Source: an uncultured Aquimarina sp. (GTDB taxonomy: Bacteria > Bacteroidota > Bacteroidia > Flavobacteriales > Flavobacteriaceae). Taken from it: a stretch of 64,000 nucleotides of DNA. The notes under the pieces were generated by a model that did no database searches, was not told the origin of the DNA, and saw only the letters and a program-made list of their open reading frames with translations. This document shows, piece after piece, positions 63,530-64,000 of this stretch. Both the position numbers and the translations under genes were made by a program. Location: NCBI GenBank assembly GCA_947500505.1, contig CANMSL010000005.1, positions 248,001 through 312,000 of the forward strand, read 5' to 3'. Position 1 is the first letter of the stretch. The number at the start of each line of letters is the position of its first letter.

Positions 63530-64000
63530 TTAGTTCATATCGGGATACCAATCCAGTTGAACAACTTTAATTTCAGAATTCCCTTTATTTACAATTTCTT
63601 TAAACTTTGAAACGTCACTTAGTCCTTCTGTCCCTCTATAATGATAAGGATATATCTCATTTGGTTGAAATGCCAATACGGCATCTGCAGCACTTTCCAC
63701 GGTCATAGTATAAGGAAGATTCATGCATACAAAAGCTTTATCTATATTTTTTAAAGATCTCATTTCAGGGATATCCTCTGTGTCTCCGGAGAAATACAAG
63801 CGTTCATCTCCTAAAGTAATCACATATCCATTACCACGACCTTTTGCATGAAATTTCAGAGCTTCCTCTCGAAGGTTGTACATTGGTATGGCTTCAATTG
63901 TTATTCCTTCAATATCTTTTGTTTCTCCATTATTAATAATCACCAGTTTTTCCGTGTAGTTTGCCGGAAGTTTTTCTGCAACTGCTTGTGGAACTATAAG
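63530..64000 (-). CDS. MBL-fold metallo-hydrolase, 5' end cut by window edge
   Basis: The frame continues upstream to 64000 without a stop, so the start is outside the window; a GTG at 63943 is probably internal. Visible: YFSGDTEDIPEM with the metal-binding Asp, and a C-terminal His in YPYHYRG. This is the C-terminal 157 codons of a UPF0173-like metal-dependent hydrolase; the HxHxDH motif must lie beyond the edge. Confidence 0.85.
   Translation of the reverse strand, partial: LIVPQAVAEKLPANYTEKLVIINNGETKDIEGITIEAIPMYNLREEALKFHAKGRGNGYVITLGDERLYFSGDTEDIPEMRSLKNIDKAFVCMNLPYTMTVESAADAVLAFQPNEIYPYHYRGTEGLSDVSKFKEIVNKGNSEIKVVQLDWYPDMN

Overview
The window is AT-rich, densely coded chromosomal DNA from a marine-type member of Flavobacteriaceae (Bacteroidota). 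The evidence is PorQ of the type IX secretion system next to cmk, a secreted protease with a T9SS C-terminal sorting domain, SusC/CarboxypepD-type N-terminal domains, many SPII lipoproteins, a 60-residue membrane protein of the CAL67264 family, menaquinone genes, and several TAnnTTTG promoter boxes typical of Bacteroidota. An Aquimarina-like genus is plausible but is inference. I see no rRNA, tRNA, CRISPR array, prophage, transposase or integrase.

Layout. 1-8.5 kb: lpd (cut by the window edge), a small lipoprotein gene, two tandem msrB genes, an alpha/beta hydrolase, a DEAH helicase, and a minus-strand block arsR-SDR-phzF-oxidoreductase with a repeated operator-like sequence. 8.7-18.3 kb: a divergent MreB paralogue, porQ-cmk, a 1105-residue T9SS metalloprotease, a BON-LysM protein, a TruA-type pseudouridine synthase and a MOSC protein. 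18.3-28.5 kb: a flavin monooxygenase, recQ, a cytochrome P450, a VOC protein, a pullulanase-type lipoprotein, cysM-epsC and a DUF2461 protein. 28.6-38.3 kb: a GAPDH, a DUF5916 outer-membrane protein, an SDR-TetR pair sharing a palindromic operator, GNAT, NlpC/P60, a thiolase and a 7TM-HD phosphohydrolase. 38.4-46.3 kb: membrane proteins (DUF3817, MscS, DedA), a DUF2807 gene broken by an in-frame TGA, DoxX, an alpha-amylase lipoprotein and a membrane AraC regulator. 46.3-51.3 kb: menA, a UPF0173 hydrolase, menC, a CPBP protease and menE. 51.3-64 kb: a CarboxypepD/plug/vWA fusion, an M24 peptidase, a lipoprotein, an acyl-CoA carboxylase carboxyltransferase, ettA, a frameshifted gene, a HAD hydrolase, a CAT-like protein, an RluE-type synthase, a cold-shock protein and an MBL hydrolase (cut by the window edge).

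How the genes fit together. Most are housekeeping or surface-physiology genes: central metabolism (lpd, gap, thiolase, acyl-CoA carboxylase), cysteine and menaquinone synthesis, cell-envelope functions, starch degradation (two GH13 lipoproteins, with a membrane AraC regulator beside one), and T9SS export (PorQ plus one likely cargo).

Nothing here is a clear new defence or mobile system. The best leads are two damaged genes (DUF2807 with an in-frame TGA; a secreted protein with two offsetting frameshifts), two regulators with duplicated operator-like repeats (ArsR, TetR), the plug-vWA fusion, a second MreB, a folded intergenic element near 38.3 kb, GC-rich REP-like palindromes, and a structured leader before the cold-shock gene.
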